A DNA stretch of 20,008 nucleotides from CADCVT01 sp036389485 (GCA_036389485.1 DASVPR010000013.1:1-20008); one strand, 5' to 3'. Positions 7,075-13,520 are shown, counted from the first letter of the stretch. Numbers and translations: made by a program. Notes: generated by a model from the sequence alone, not told the origin.

Positions 7075-7618
7075 TGACGAGCCCGAGCGAGCCGTCGATG
7101 TACGCGGCTCGCGGGATGCGGAAGAGGACGAGGCCGCCCTGCGCGGCGAGGTTGCGCTGGGCGGGGCTGTCGTTGCGCGGGTCCTGCCGGCCCGGCTTCA
7201 CGTCGCGCGCGGTGTACGCGTAGCCGCGGTCGCCCGGGATCGCTTGCGGCGTGTAGTGGCGGCCGTCGACGTCGACGAGTCGCAGCCGGCTGCTCGCGCG
7301 TGCGCGCGCGTGGCCGGGGTTGGTGACGGTGAGGAAGACGCCGAACCAGGCCTGCCCACGGGGGAGCGGCTTTCGCACGGCGGGGATGCCGCGCAGGATC
7401 TGCCGGTCGACCGGGTTGCGCGGGTCGAGCGTCCGCGCGCCGGTCGAGTGGTAGAGCAGGCCGCCGACCTCGACCGGCGAGCGCGGCGAGGCCGCGGGCG
7501 CGAAGTGCCGGACCTGCTGGTGGCCGAGGGCGATGGCGCCGGCGAGGAGCGCGGCGGCGCAGAGGCCGAGCGCGGCGAGAAGCCTCACTGGGAGGGTGAT
7601 CGTGGGCGACGTGGGCAT
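7031..7618 (-). CDS. Membrane-anchored extracytoplasmic protein, paralogue of the divergent lipoprotein
   Basis: A 195-residue protein with one N-terminal hydrophobic segment (~11-32) followed by a ~150-residue outside domain. Family unrecognised, though it resembles small DUF4352/immunoglobulin-like extracytoplasmic domains. It clearly matches the divergent lipoprotein at 7706: GGLLY/GGVAY, ARTLDP/ARELNP, QAWFGVFL/HVWLGVFL, and QGGLVLFRIP/QGSLLLFRLP occur in the same order. I chose ATG 7618; an in-frame ATG at 7672 lies inside a regulatory repeat and adds 18 polar residues before the anchor. A CTCATC-N5-CTCATC element ends 21 bases upstream, so it is a candidate target of the 5024 regulator. 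The stop lies inside the 3' end of the convergent kinase gene. Confidence 0.8.
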   Translation of the reverse strand: MPTSPTITLPVRLLAALGLCAAALLAGAIALGHQQVRHFAPAASPRSPVEVGGLLYHSTGARTLDPRNPVDRQILRGIPAVRKPLPRGQAWFGVFLTVTNPGHARARASSRLRLVDVDGRHYTPQAIPGDRGYAYTARDVKPGRQDPRNDSPAQRNLAAQGGLVLFRIPRAAYIDGSLGLVITPPSGQPATMAVS

Positions 7619-7639
7619 GGGCCGAGGGTCGGCGCCGAG

Positions 7640-7656
7640 GATGAGACGGCGATGAG
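7640..7656. promoter_or_regulatory. CTCATC-N5-CTCATC operator-like repeat, site 2
   Basis: GATGAG at 7640-7645 and 7651-7656. On the minus strand this reads CTCATC-GCCGT-CTCATC and ends 21 bases before the start of the gene at 7618. It is one of two oppositely oriented pairs in the 87-base gap between the divergent paralogues. Confidence 0.65.
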
Positions 7657-7667
7657 CACGGGTCGTT

Positions 7668-7684
7668 CTCATCGATCCCTCATC
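7668..7684. promoter_or_regulatory. CTCATC-N5-CTCATC operator-like repeat, site 3
   Basis: CTCATC at 7668-7673 and 7679-7684 on the plus strand, spacer GATCC. It ends 21 bases before the lipoprotein start at 7706, the same distance as the mirror-image site has to 7618. The symmetry suggests that each divergent gene has its own promoter driven by the same regulator. Confidence 0.65.
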
Positions 7685-7705
7685 GGGCGCGGGGAGCCTG
7701 GCCGC

Positions 7706-8248
7706 ATGAACCGAACGCTCCCCGCCGTCGCCGTGTGCCTGGCACTGCTGCCGGTCGCGGGGTGCGGCGACGGGACGCCGCAGCGCGACGCGCCGCCCGG
7801 GACGACGCTCGACCTCGGCGGCGTGGCCTACGACGTGCAGGCCGCGCGTGAGCTCAACCCGTCCTCGCCGGACCGCGCGCTGTTCGCCGGTGTGCGGGGC
7901 AACGGCCGCACGCTGCCCGCCGACCACGTCTGGCTCGGGGTCTTCCTGCAGGCGCGCAACGCCGCGGATGGCCCGCGAGCCACCGCGAGGTCGGTCGAGG
8001 TCGCCGACGGGCTCGGTCACACGTTCCGGCCGGCGCCGCTGCCCGCGCGCAACCTGTTCGCCTACCGGCCGGTCACGCTCGCGCCCGGCGCCGCGGAGCC
8101 GTCCCCGGCGTCGCCGGCAGCGAGCTCTCCCGAGCAGGGCAGCCTGCTGCTGTTCCGCCTGCCGCTCCAGGACTTCCTGGCCAACCGCCCGCTCGAGCTG
8201 CGCCTCCGCGCCGCCGGGCGGCTCGCCTCCGTGCAGCTGGACGTCTGA
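7706..8248 (+). CDS. Putative lipoprotein, paralogue of the divergent membrane-anchored protein
   Basis: A 180-residue protein from ATG 7706 with a signal peptide and lipobox VAGC (Cys20). The mature domain (~30-180) matches the protein encoded at 7618-7031 in order and spacing of blocks: GGVAYDV, ARELNPSSPDR, HVWLGVFLQARN, LGHTFRP, EQGSLLLFRLP. The domain looks all-beta and extracytoplasmic; the family and activity are unknown to me. One partner is held by a lipid anchor, the other by a TM segment. Upstream lies CTCATC-N5-CTCATC (site 3). The gene is followed by a strong palindrome and a second hairpin (8255-8285) and then by the site-2 protease gene. Confidence 0.82.
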   Translation: MNRTLPAVAVCLALLPVAGCGDGTPQRDAPPGTTLDLGGVAYDVQAARELNPSSPDRALFAGVRGNGRTLPADHVWLGVFLQARNAADGPRATARSVEVADGLGHTFRPAPLPARNLFAYRPVTLAPGAAEPSPASPAASSPEQGSLLLFRLPLQDFLANRPLELRLRAAGRLASVQLDV

Positions 8249-8253
8249 GCCGG

Positions 8254-8285
8254 GGTACGCCGCGCGGCGTACGGGCAAGAGCCCG
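8254..8285 (+). repeat. TACGCC-N7-GTA palindrome, copy 3, plus adjacent hairpin
   Basis: GTACGCCGCGCGGCGTAC (8255-8272) is a perfect 18-bp palindrome. Right after it CGGGC-AAGA-GCCCG (8272-8285) can form a second stem-loop. The pair sits six bases after the lipoprotein stop, so it may end or insulate that transcript; there is no U-tract. The first element fits the spacing of the dispersed TACGCC-N7-GTA motif. Confidence 0.5.
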
Positions 8286-8332
8286 CCGCGGGCCGACGAC
8301 ATCCCGCGCGCGCTGATGCAGCGTGTCGCGGC

Positions 8333-9307
8333 ATGACACACATGCGAATCGGCCGGGTCACCGGCATCGAGATCGGCGCGAACTGGAGCTGGCTGCTCGT
8401 GGTCGCGCTGGTCGTCTGGACGCTCGCGGACGAGGTGTTCCCGAGCACGAACCCCGACCTCTCCGGCGGGACGTACGTCGCGATGGCGATCGCGGCGGCA
8501 CTGCTGTTCTCCGCGTCGATCGTGCTCCACGAGCTGGGGCACGCGCGGCAGGCGCGGCGCGAGGGCATGGAGGTCGGCGGCATCACGCTGTGGGCGCTCG
8601 GCGGCATCGCGCGCTTCACCGGGATGTTCCCGTCGCCTGCGGCGGAGCTCCGCGTCGCGATCGCGGGGCCGGCCGTCAGCCTGCTGCTCGGCGCGGTGTT
8701 CGTCGCGCTCGCCGCGATCTTCCAGCCGGGGTCGGCGGCCGACGGCGTCGTCGCGTGGCTCGGCTACATCAACCTGCTGCTCTTCGCCTTCAACCTGATC
8801 CCGGCGCTGCCCATGGACGGCGGGCGCGTGCTCCGATCGGCGCTGTGGCGGCTGCGCGGCGACCTCGTCGCGGCGACCCGCATCGCGGCCGGCGTCGGCT
8901 TCGCGCTCGGCGCGGTCATGGTCGCGGCGGGCCTGCTGTCGGGGCTGGCGGGCGCTGAGGCGAGCGGGCTGTGGATCGCGATCATCGGCGCGTTCGTGAT
9001 GATGGCCGGGCGAGCGGAGGCGGACGCGGTCGCGATCCGCGCGGTGCTCGGTGGCCACCGCGTGCACGAGGCGATGAGCCCCATGTCGATCGCCGGCCCT
9101 CCGCCCGCCGGCCTGCCGCGCGTCGACGCCGACGCCGACCTCGCGACGAGCGTCGCCGCGGTTCTCCAGGCGGGAGCGACGGTCGCGGCGGTCGTGGAGC
9201 GCGGCGAGGTCGTCGGCCGCCTCGACGTCAACGGCGTCATGCGCCGCGTCCGCGAGCGCCGCCCCCGCGGCCTCACCCCGTCCCGCGGCCTCCCCGCCGG
9301 GCGATGA
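8333..9307 (+). CDS. Site-2 protease family (M50) intramembrane metalloprotease
   Basis: A 324-residue membrane protein. Zinc ligands are in HELGH (66-70, within VLHELGHARQARREGM) and in the second motif NLIPALPMDGGRVLRS (Asn154, Asp162), both on predicted membrane helices. About six TM segments fill residues 15-230. The tail (~235-324: VHEAMSPMSIAG...VAAVVERGEVVGRLDVNGVMRRVRE) looks like a shortened or degenerate CBS-type region; M50 proteases of this subgroup often carry a full CBS pair. S2P enzymes cut membrane-embedded regulators such as anti-sigma factors, usually after a first cut outside. An HtrA-like protease is encoded 1.3 kb away. ATG 8333 is used here; ATG 8342 (MRIGRVTGIEI) is an equally good start. 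The stop overlaps the next gene by ATGA. Confidence 0.93.
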   Translation: MTHMRIGRVTGIEIGANWSWLLVVALVVWTLADEVFPSTNPDLSGGTYVAMAIAAALLFSASIVLHELGHARQARREGMEVGGITLWALGGIARFTGMFPSPAAELRVAIAGPAVSLLLGAVFVALAAIFQPGSAADGVVAWLGYINLLLFAFNLIPALPMDGGRVLRSALWRLRGDLVAATRIAAGVGFALGAVMVAAGLLSGLAGAEASGLWIAIIGAFVMMAGRAEADAVAIRAVLGGHRVHEAMSPMSIAGPPPAGLPRVDADADLATSVAAVLQAGATVAAVVERGEVVGRLDVNGVMRRVRERRPRGLTPSRGLPAGR

Positions 9308-10101
9308 GCGCCGCGGCAGGACGGCAGCCGCGCCGATCCGGCGCGACGCGGCCCCCGGCGGAGCCGCCGTTTTCCGGCGCGGCGGCGCCGGAGGTGCGGC
9401 GTCCCGGGGAGTTCCTCGCCGGGACCGTCGCGCTCCTGGCGCTCGCGCTGGCGGGCGTCGTCGTGCTCGTGCTGGCCGACCGGACGTGGGCGCTGGTGCT
9501 CGCGGTCGTCGCGGCGGGTGCCGGGAGCGTGGGCGCGGCGATCTCGGTCGGCGCGCTGCTCGCCGACCAGGACGGCTCGGGCGGCCCGGCGCCGCTCGCG
9601 CGGGCGGTCACCGGCCTCGGGACGTTCGGCGTGGCGGCTCTGGTCGCCTCCGTCGTGGTCGCGGTCGGGCACGCGAAGCCGCCGACGCCGGCGCCGACCG
9701 CCGACGCCGCCGCGGCGGCCCAGAGCGTGCGCGACTTCCTGGCGGCGGCGGTCGTCGACGACGACGCCTTCACGGCGTGCGGCTACCTGACGCCGGCGGA
9801 GGGCCGCCGGGTGGCGCGGCTCGCGGGCCACGGCCAGACGTGCCGCGCCGCGCTCACGGCGAACCCGCCGGCGCTCGGGCACGTGACCACCGGGGCCGGG
9901 CTGCGCGCGCTCGACGTGCGCGCGGCGGTGAGCGGCGGGCGCGCCCGCGTGACCGTGACCGGCGCGGGCGCGCCGCTGGTGTTCGCCCTCCGTCCGGCCA
10001 CCCCCGCGGAGCGCGACGCGTTCGAGGCGCCGCTCGCGGCGTGGAGGATCGCGTCGGGCGCGACGGCGCTGCTGCGCCGGGGCTCGCCGGCGCAGCGCTG
10101 A
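9304..10101 (+). CDS. Two-TM membrane protein with extracytoplasmic domain, unknown function
   Basis: A 265-residue protein translationally coupled to the M50 protease (ATGA overlap at 9304-9307). After a ~35-residue Pro/Arg-rich cytoplasmic start there are two hydrophobic segments (~38-58 and ~60-82), then a third weaker one (~98-122). A linker rich in Pro/Ala/Thr follows. The C-terminal domain (~135-262: VRDFLAAAVVDDDAFTACGYLTPAEG...CRAAL...LAAWRIASGATALL) has two Cys that could pair. This domain matches the one in the convergent gene at 10563-10105 (VRAFLNAAFTDRDPVAACEFFTPGER...LC...GWRIASGAGRLL). The fold may be NTF2-like. Coupling with an S2P makes it a candidate partner or substrate, which is speculation. 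Confidence 0.8.
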   Translation: MSAAAGRQPRRSGATRPPAEPPFSGAAAPEVRRPGEFLAGTVALLALALAGVVVLVLADRTWALVLAVVAAGAGSVGAAISVGALLADQDGSGGPAPLARAVTGLGTFGVAALVASVVVAVGHAKPPTPAPTADAAAAAQSVRDFLAAAVVDDDAFTACGYLTPAEGRRVARLAGHGQTCRAALTANPPALGHVTTGAGLRALDVRAAVSGGRARVTVTGAGAPLVFALRPATPAERDAFEAPLAAWRIASGATALLRRGSPAQR

Positions 10102-10104
10102 CAT

Positions 10105-10563
10105 TCAGCCGAGCAGGCGGCCGGCGCCCGAAGCGATGCGCCAGCCGCTTGCCGGCGCCAGCTCCTCGGGCCGGCGCGACCGCGGCACCGGCACGAGGCG
10201 AAGGACGACCTCCCTGCCACCCGCCCGCACCGTCACCCGCCGTCCGTTTGCCTGAACCACCGACGCCCGCACGCCGCGCCGCGCGGCGCCCGAGATCGCG
10301 GATTGGCAGAGCGAGGCGCGGCTTCGCTCCCCGACGCGATTTCGCTCTCCCGGCGTGAAGAACTCGCACGCGGCGACGGGGTCGCGGTCGGTGAACGCGG
10401 CGTTGAGGAACGCTCGGACGGTGGCGGCCGGGGAGGCCGGCGCGGGCTCGGCGTGTCCCTGCGCGGCGCCGCCGGAGCCGACCGCGAGCGCGATCGCTCC
10501 GGCGACGACGCCGCCGAGCATCGTGGCGTCCGCGAGGAGGACGCGGGACGGACGGCGGGGCAT
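10105..10563 (-). CDS. Secreted or anchored protein, small paralogue of the 9304-10101 product
   Basis: A 152-residue protein with a single hydrophobic segment (~14-32, MLGGVVAGAIALAVGS) and a C-terminal domain (~48-150). That domain parallels the one encoded at 9304-10101, including VRAFLNAA, the two Cys (AACEFF, SLCQSA) and GWRIASGAGRLLG. Its ATG (10563) lies two bases after the HtrA-like gene's stop, so the two form an operon, presumably under the CTCATC-type site upstream of 11381. It converges with its own paralogue three bases away. The activity is unknown; co-expression with a periplasm-facing protease suggests an envelope role. Confidence 0.78.
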   Translation of the reverse strand: MPRRPSRVLLADATMLGGVVAGAIALAVGSGGAAQGHAEPAPASPAATVRAFLNAAFTDRDPVAACEFFTPGERNRVGERSRASLCQSAISGAARRGVRASVVQANGRRVTVRAGGREVVLRLVPVPRSRRPEELAPASGWRIASGAGRLLG

Positions 10564-10565
10564 CG

Positions 10566-11381
10566 CTACGCCCTCTCGAGCGCGGGCAGCTCGGCCTTGG
10601 CGGTGTCGATCGGGATCGCGAAGCCGATGCCGACGTTGCTGTCGCCGCCGTCCTGGCCGGTCGCGATCTGGGAGTTGATCCCGATGACGCGACCGGCGCG
10701 GTCGAGGAGCGGACCGCCGGAGTTGCCGGGGTTGATCGCGGCGTCGGTCTGGATGACGTGGTCGATGGCCGCGCCGTCCGGGGCCGGGATCCGGCGCTGC
10801 AGCGCGGAGACGATGCCGGCGGTGATCGTCCGGTCGAGGCCGAACGGGTTGCCGATCGCGAGGACCTGGTCGCCGACCCGGACGGTGTTCGAGTCGCCGA
10901 GCGGCAGCGCGTCGAGCTGGACCTTCGCGGGGTCGACGCGGAGCACCGCGAGGTCGTGCGACTCGTCCTTCCCGACGACGCGCGCGCTGACGGTGCGGCC
11001 GGTGCCGGGGCCGATCCGGACGGTGATCCGCTGCGCGCCGTCGACCACGTGCGCGTTGGTGAGGACGTCGCCGTGGCCGTCGACCGCGAACCCGGAGCCC
11101 TCCGAGACGCCCTGCTGCGGGCCGAATGGCGTCGGCGTCGTCACGCCGTAGGAACGGATGAAAGCGACGCCGGGCGCCTCGCGCGCGTAGATCGCCTCGG
11201 CGTCGAGGTCGCGGGAGAGCGCGGAGGGGGCGGCCGCGACCGGCGCGGCCACGGCGGCCGCGCGCGTGTCGCCGTCGTCGCCGGCGCCGGCCGCGACGGC
11301 GACGCCGACCGCGCCGGCGGCGACGGCGCCGCCGATCACGCCGGCGAGCGCGAGCGAGCGAAGGGGGACGGGCTGGGGCAT
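10566..11381 (-). CDS. HtrA-like S1C serine protease without PDZ domain
   Basis: A 271-residue protein with an N-terminal membrane anchor or signal (~8-32), an Ala-rich linker and a trypsin-like domain (~60-268). The catalytic triad is His111 (VLTNAHVVDGA), Asp143 (ESHDLAVLRVD) and Ser221 (INPGNSGGPLLD). IGNPFGLDRTITAGIVSALQR and AIQTD-type blocks (VIQTDAAINPGN) are classic HtrA/DegP. The chain ends straight after the protease fold (FAIPIDTAKAELPALERA), with no PDZ domain, whereas DegP, PepD and most HtrA proteins carry one or two. Start ATG 11381 has a fine Shine-Dalgarno (GAGGTGA, about 5 bases upstream). A CTCATC-N5-CTCATC element lies 52 bases upstream. HtrA proteases degrade misfolded envelope proteins and are standard outputs of envelope-stress two-component systems. 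Confidence 0.94.
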   Translation of the reverse strand: MPQPVPLRSLALAGVIGGAVAAGAVGVAVAAGAGDDGDTRAAAVAAPVAAAPSALSRDLDAEAIYAREAPGVAFIRSYGVTTPTPFGPQQGVSEGSGFAVDGHGDVLTNAHVVDGAQRITVRIGPGTGRTVSARVVGKDESHDLAVLRVDPAKVQLDALPLGDSNTVRVGDQVLAIGNPFGLDRTITAGIVSALQRRIPAPDGAAIDHVIQTDAAINPGNSGGPLLDRAGRVIGINSQIATGQDGGDSNVGIGFAIPIDTAKAELPALERA

Positions 11382-11433
11382 CTGATCACCTCGGGGCGGA
11401 TGGGCTCATGACGCGTCGAGCGTCGGCGAGCGA

Positions 11434-11450
11434 GATGAGGGGGCGATGAG
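11434..11450. promoter_or_regulatory. CTCATC-N5-CTCATC operator-like repeat, site 4
   Basis: GATGAG at 11434-11439 and 11445-11450. On the minus strand it reads CTCATC-GCCCC-CTCATC and points at the HtrA-like gene, ending 52 bases before its ATG. It is in the 185-base gap between the HtrA gene and the divergent DUF6458-like gene; apart from this and the palindrome at 11461 I see nothing else in the gap. Confidence 0.65.
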
Positions 11451-11460
11451 CGCCCGCCCG

Positions 11461-11483
11461 GATACGCCCGGGGCGGTAGGCGC
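11461..11483 (+). repeat. TACGCC-N7-GTA near-palindrome, copy 4
   Basis: GA-TACGCC-CGGGGCG-GTAGGCGC lies 10 bases beyond the operator-like repeat in the HtrA/DUF6458 intergenic gap. It is the only copy between two divergent starts, so it is hard to read as a terminator. Confidence 0.45.
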
Positions 11484-11566
11484 AGGTGCCGCCGTGCGGC
11501 CGATGACAGCGAGCGGCTCAGAGCGCACGCTGCGGGACCGACCCCCGAACCCCAGGAGCGAGACCG

Positions 11567-11761
11567 GTGAGCATCGGCAGCAGCATCGTCCTCATCGCGA
11601 TCGGCGCGATCCTCAGGTACGCCGTCACCGAGCACGTGGCGGGCATCGACGTCCGCACCGCCGGCTGGATCCTGATGGTCGTCGGCGCGCTGGCCCTCGT
11701 CCTCACCCTGCTCTTCGAGGCGTTCGGCCGGACCGGGCGCCCGCGGTCCGGCACGCTGTGA
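11567..11761 (+). CDS. Small two-TM membrane protein, DUF6458-like
   Basis: A 64-residue protein from GTG 11567 preceded by AGGAG at a normal distance. It opens SIGSSIVLIAIGAILRYAVTEHVAGIDVRTAGWILMVVGALALVLTLL: two hydrophobic hairpin segments with a short loop containing GIDV. This pattern is that of the actinobacterial DUF6458 family (GIGxSIxLIAxGAIL...GIDxxTxGxILMxxGxxGL). Function unknown. Its stop overlaps the PAP2 gene start by GTGA, so the two are co-translated. Confidence 0.8.
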   Translation: MSIGSSIVLIAIGAILRYAVTEHVAGIDVRTAGWILMVVGALALVLTLLFEAFGRTGRPRSGTL

Positions 11762-12393
11762 CCGCGGCGAAGCGGAGCGCCGCGCTGGTCGCGCTCGTCG
11801 GCGCGCTCGGTGCGGCGGTCCACTGGCTGGCGCCGCTCGGCGCGCTCGACCTCGGCGCCGTCCGCGACGCGCACCGCGTCGCGCTCGCGGGCGCGGCCGC
11901 CGCGGCGCGCGCCGTGACCGGCGCCGGCGGGACCCACGCCATCCTCGCGGTCACGGCCGCGGCTGCCGCGGCGCTGCTCGCGGCCCGCCGCCGCGCGGAC
12001 GCCCTCGCGCTCGCCGCGGGCGTCGCCGCGACGGAGGCGGCCGTCGCGGGCGTCAAGCACCTCGTGCTGCGCGCACGGCCGCCCGCGGCCGACGCGATCG
12101 CCCACGCCGCGGGCTACAGCTTCCCGAGCGGGCACGCAGCCGCCAGCCTCGCGCTCTACGCCGGCATCGCGGTCGTCCTCTGCCGCGGACGCGCGCGGAT
12201 GCCGCGCCTCGCGATCGGCGCGGCGACTGCGCTGGTGCTGCTCGCGATCGGGCTCAGCCGCGTGCTCCTCGGCGTCCACTGCCCGACCGACGTGGTCGGC
12301 GGGTGGCTGCTTGCGGGCGCCATCACGCTCGCCGTCGGCGCCGCGCGCGAGTGGGGTTGTCCCTACCTCCGCGCGCCCGCCGCGCTGCCATGA
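11758..12393 (+). CDS. PAP2-family membrane phosphatase
   Basis: A 211-residue, mostly hydrophobic protein carrying all three PAP2 signature motifs. These are KHLVLRARPP (Lys100, Arg107, Pro108), FPSGHAA (Ser124-Gly125-His126) and SRVLLGVHCPTDVVGG (Ser167, Arg168, His174, Asp178). His174 is the expected nucleophile and His126 the acid/base. These enzymes remove phosphate from lipid phosphates such as phosphatidic acid or undecaprenyl pyrophosphate, with the active site facing outward. The start GTG 11758 overlaps the preceding stop. The C-terminal ~20 residues (REWGCPYLRAPAALP) are poorly hydrophobic. The exact substrate cannot be told. Confidence 0.92.
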   Translation: MTAAKRSAALVALVGALGAAVHWLAPLGALDLGAVRDAHRVALAGAAAAARAVTGAGGTHAILAVTAAAAAALLAARRRADALALAAGVAATEAAVAGVKHLVLRARPPAADAIAHAAGYSFPSGHAAASLALYAGIAVVLCRGRARMPRLAIGAATALVLLAIGLSRVLLGVHCPTDVVGGWLLAGAITLAVGAAREWGCPYLRAPAALP

Positions 12394-12400
12394 TCGCGGC

Positions 12401-12760
12401 GTGCCCCGGTCCGTCCTCATCGTCGACGACGACCCGGCCTTCCGAGCGCTCGCGGGACGGATGATCCGCGGCGCGGGGATGGAGGTCGCGGGCGAGGCCG
12501 ACGCCGCGCAGACCGCGATCGCGTCCGCCGAGGAGCTGCGGCCCGACGCGATCCTCGTCGACGTCGGCCTGCCCGACCGGTCCGGGATCGAGCTGGCTCA
12601 CGATCTCGCGCGGCGGCCGTGGTCGCCGACCGTCGTGCTCGTCTCGAGCGACCCCGACTCGGCACCGGGCGCGGACGACGGCACCGAAACGCCGCTCCCG
12701 TTCGTCCCGAAGGCGGAGCTGCCGGGCGCCCCGCTCGAGCGGCTCCTGAGCGGGATCTAG
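12401..12760 (+). CDS. Stand-alone response-regulator receiver domain
   Basis: A 119-residue single-domain receiver starting at GTG 12401, seven bases after the PAP2 stop. It has the acidic pair DDD (9-11), phosphoacceptor Asp54 (ILVDVGLPDRSGIEL), a Ser in the switch position (LVSSD) and Lys104 (FVPKAEL). There is no output domain. Such proteins often sit beside NarL/LuxR regulators in actinobacteria and may act as phosphate sinks or by protein contact. The next gene, 32 bases on, is such a regulator. The region between the switch residue and the Lys is longer and more acidic than usual (DPDSAPGADDGTETPLP), which may change the alpha4-beta5 face. Confidence 0.88.
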   Translation: MPRSVLIVDDDPAFRALAGRMIRGAGMEVAGEADAAQTAIASAEELRPDAILVDVGLPDRSGIELAHDLARRPWSPTVVLVSSDPDSAPGADDGTETPLPFVPKAELPGAPLERLLSGI

Positions 12761-12792
12761 CCGCGGTCGGCGCGCAGGAGTACGGTGGCCCC

Positions 12793-13482
12793 GTGCCGGC
12801 TCCGATACGCGTGGTGATCGGCGAGGACGACGTCCTCCTGCGGGAGGGGATCGCGCGGCTGCTCGCCGAGGCGGGCTTCGAGGTCGCCGCGCACGCCGGC
12901 GACGCCGAGGACTTCCTGCGCCGCGCGCTCGCCCACAAGCCGGACGTCGTCGTCGCCGACGTCCAGATGCCGCCCGGCCACGGCGACGACGGCCTGCAGG
13001 CCGCGCTCGAGCTGCGGCGCCGCCTCCCCGGCACGGGCGTGCTCGTCCTGTCGCAGTACTACGAGGAGCACTACGCCGTCGAGCTGATCGGCGACAGCGC
13101 CGAGGGCGTCGGCTACCTGCTCAAGGAGCGCGTCGGCGACGTCGACGCGTTCATCGACGCCGTGCGCCGCGTCGCGGCGGGCGGCAGCGCGCTCGACCCG
13201 GAGGTCGTGGGCCGGATGCTCGGCCGCCGCCGCCCGAGCGGGCCGCTCGACGAGCTGAGCCCGCGCGAGCGCGAGGTCCTCGCGTGCATGGCCGAGGGGA
13301 AGTCGAACCGCGGGATCGCGGAGACGCTGTTCGTGACCGACGCCGCCGTCGAGAAGCACGTCACGAACATCTTCTCCAAGCTCGGGCTCGATCCCGGGCC
13401 GTCGGAGCACCGCCGGGTCCTCGCGACGCTGACGTACCTCCGCGAGGCGGGCGCGGAGGGGATCGCCCGCCGCGGGCGGTAG
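12793..13482 (+). CDS. NarL/LuxR-family response regulator
   Basis: A 229-residue regulator from GTG 12793 with GGAG about 15 bases upstream. The receiver has acidic EDD (11-13), phosphoacceptor Asp56 (VVVADVQMPPGHGDDGL), Ser87 (VLSQYYEEHYAVEL) and Lys111 (GYLLKERVGD). The LuxR helix-turn-helix is at ~153-199 (LSPREREVLACMAEGKSNRGIAETL, then VTDAAVEKHVTNIFSKLGL). The insert PGHGDDG after the phosphorylation site and the C-terminal LGLDPGPSEHRRVLATLTYLR are typical of a large actinobacterial subgroup whose kinases have a HisKA_3 domain. No kinase is adjacent; the one at 2520-4382 is of the right class. Confidence 0.93.
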   Translation: MPAPIRVVIGEDDVLLREGIARLLAEAGFEVAAHAGDAEDFLRRALAHKPDVVVADVQMPPGHGDDGLQAALELRRRLPGTGVLVLSQYYEEHYAVELIGDSAEGVGYLLKERVGDVDAFIDAVRRVAAGGSALDPEVVGRMLGRRRPSGPLDELSPREREVLACMAEGKSNRGIAETLFVTDAAVEKHVTNIFSKLGLDPGPSEHRRVLATLTYLREAGAEGIARRGR

Positions 13483-13494
13483 CGCCCTTACCGC
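13474..13494 (+). terminator. Possible hairpin at the end of the NarL regulator gene
   Basis: GGGCG-GTAG-CGCCC (13474-13487) can fold with the stop codon in its loop. An alternative overlapping inverted repeat is GCGGTA-N7-TACCGC (13476-13494). No run of T follows, so termination is uncertain; it could equally be a protein-binding palindrome upstream of the secreted hydrolase gene at 13521. Confidence 0.3.
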
Positions 13495-13520
13495 AAGAAC
13501 CGGCGAACTCCGGCGTTCAG

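Noticed and set aside
7619..7672. ATG 7672 as an upstream start for the envelope protein ending at 7031
   Set aside because: It would put coding sequence across both operator-like repeats and add 18 polar residues before the membrane anchor.
9405..9420. A second GGGGA-N2-TCCCC-like palindrome
   Set aside because: The sequence is imperfect (CGGGGAGTTCCTCG) and lies inside coding sequence.
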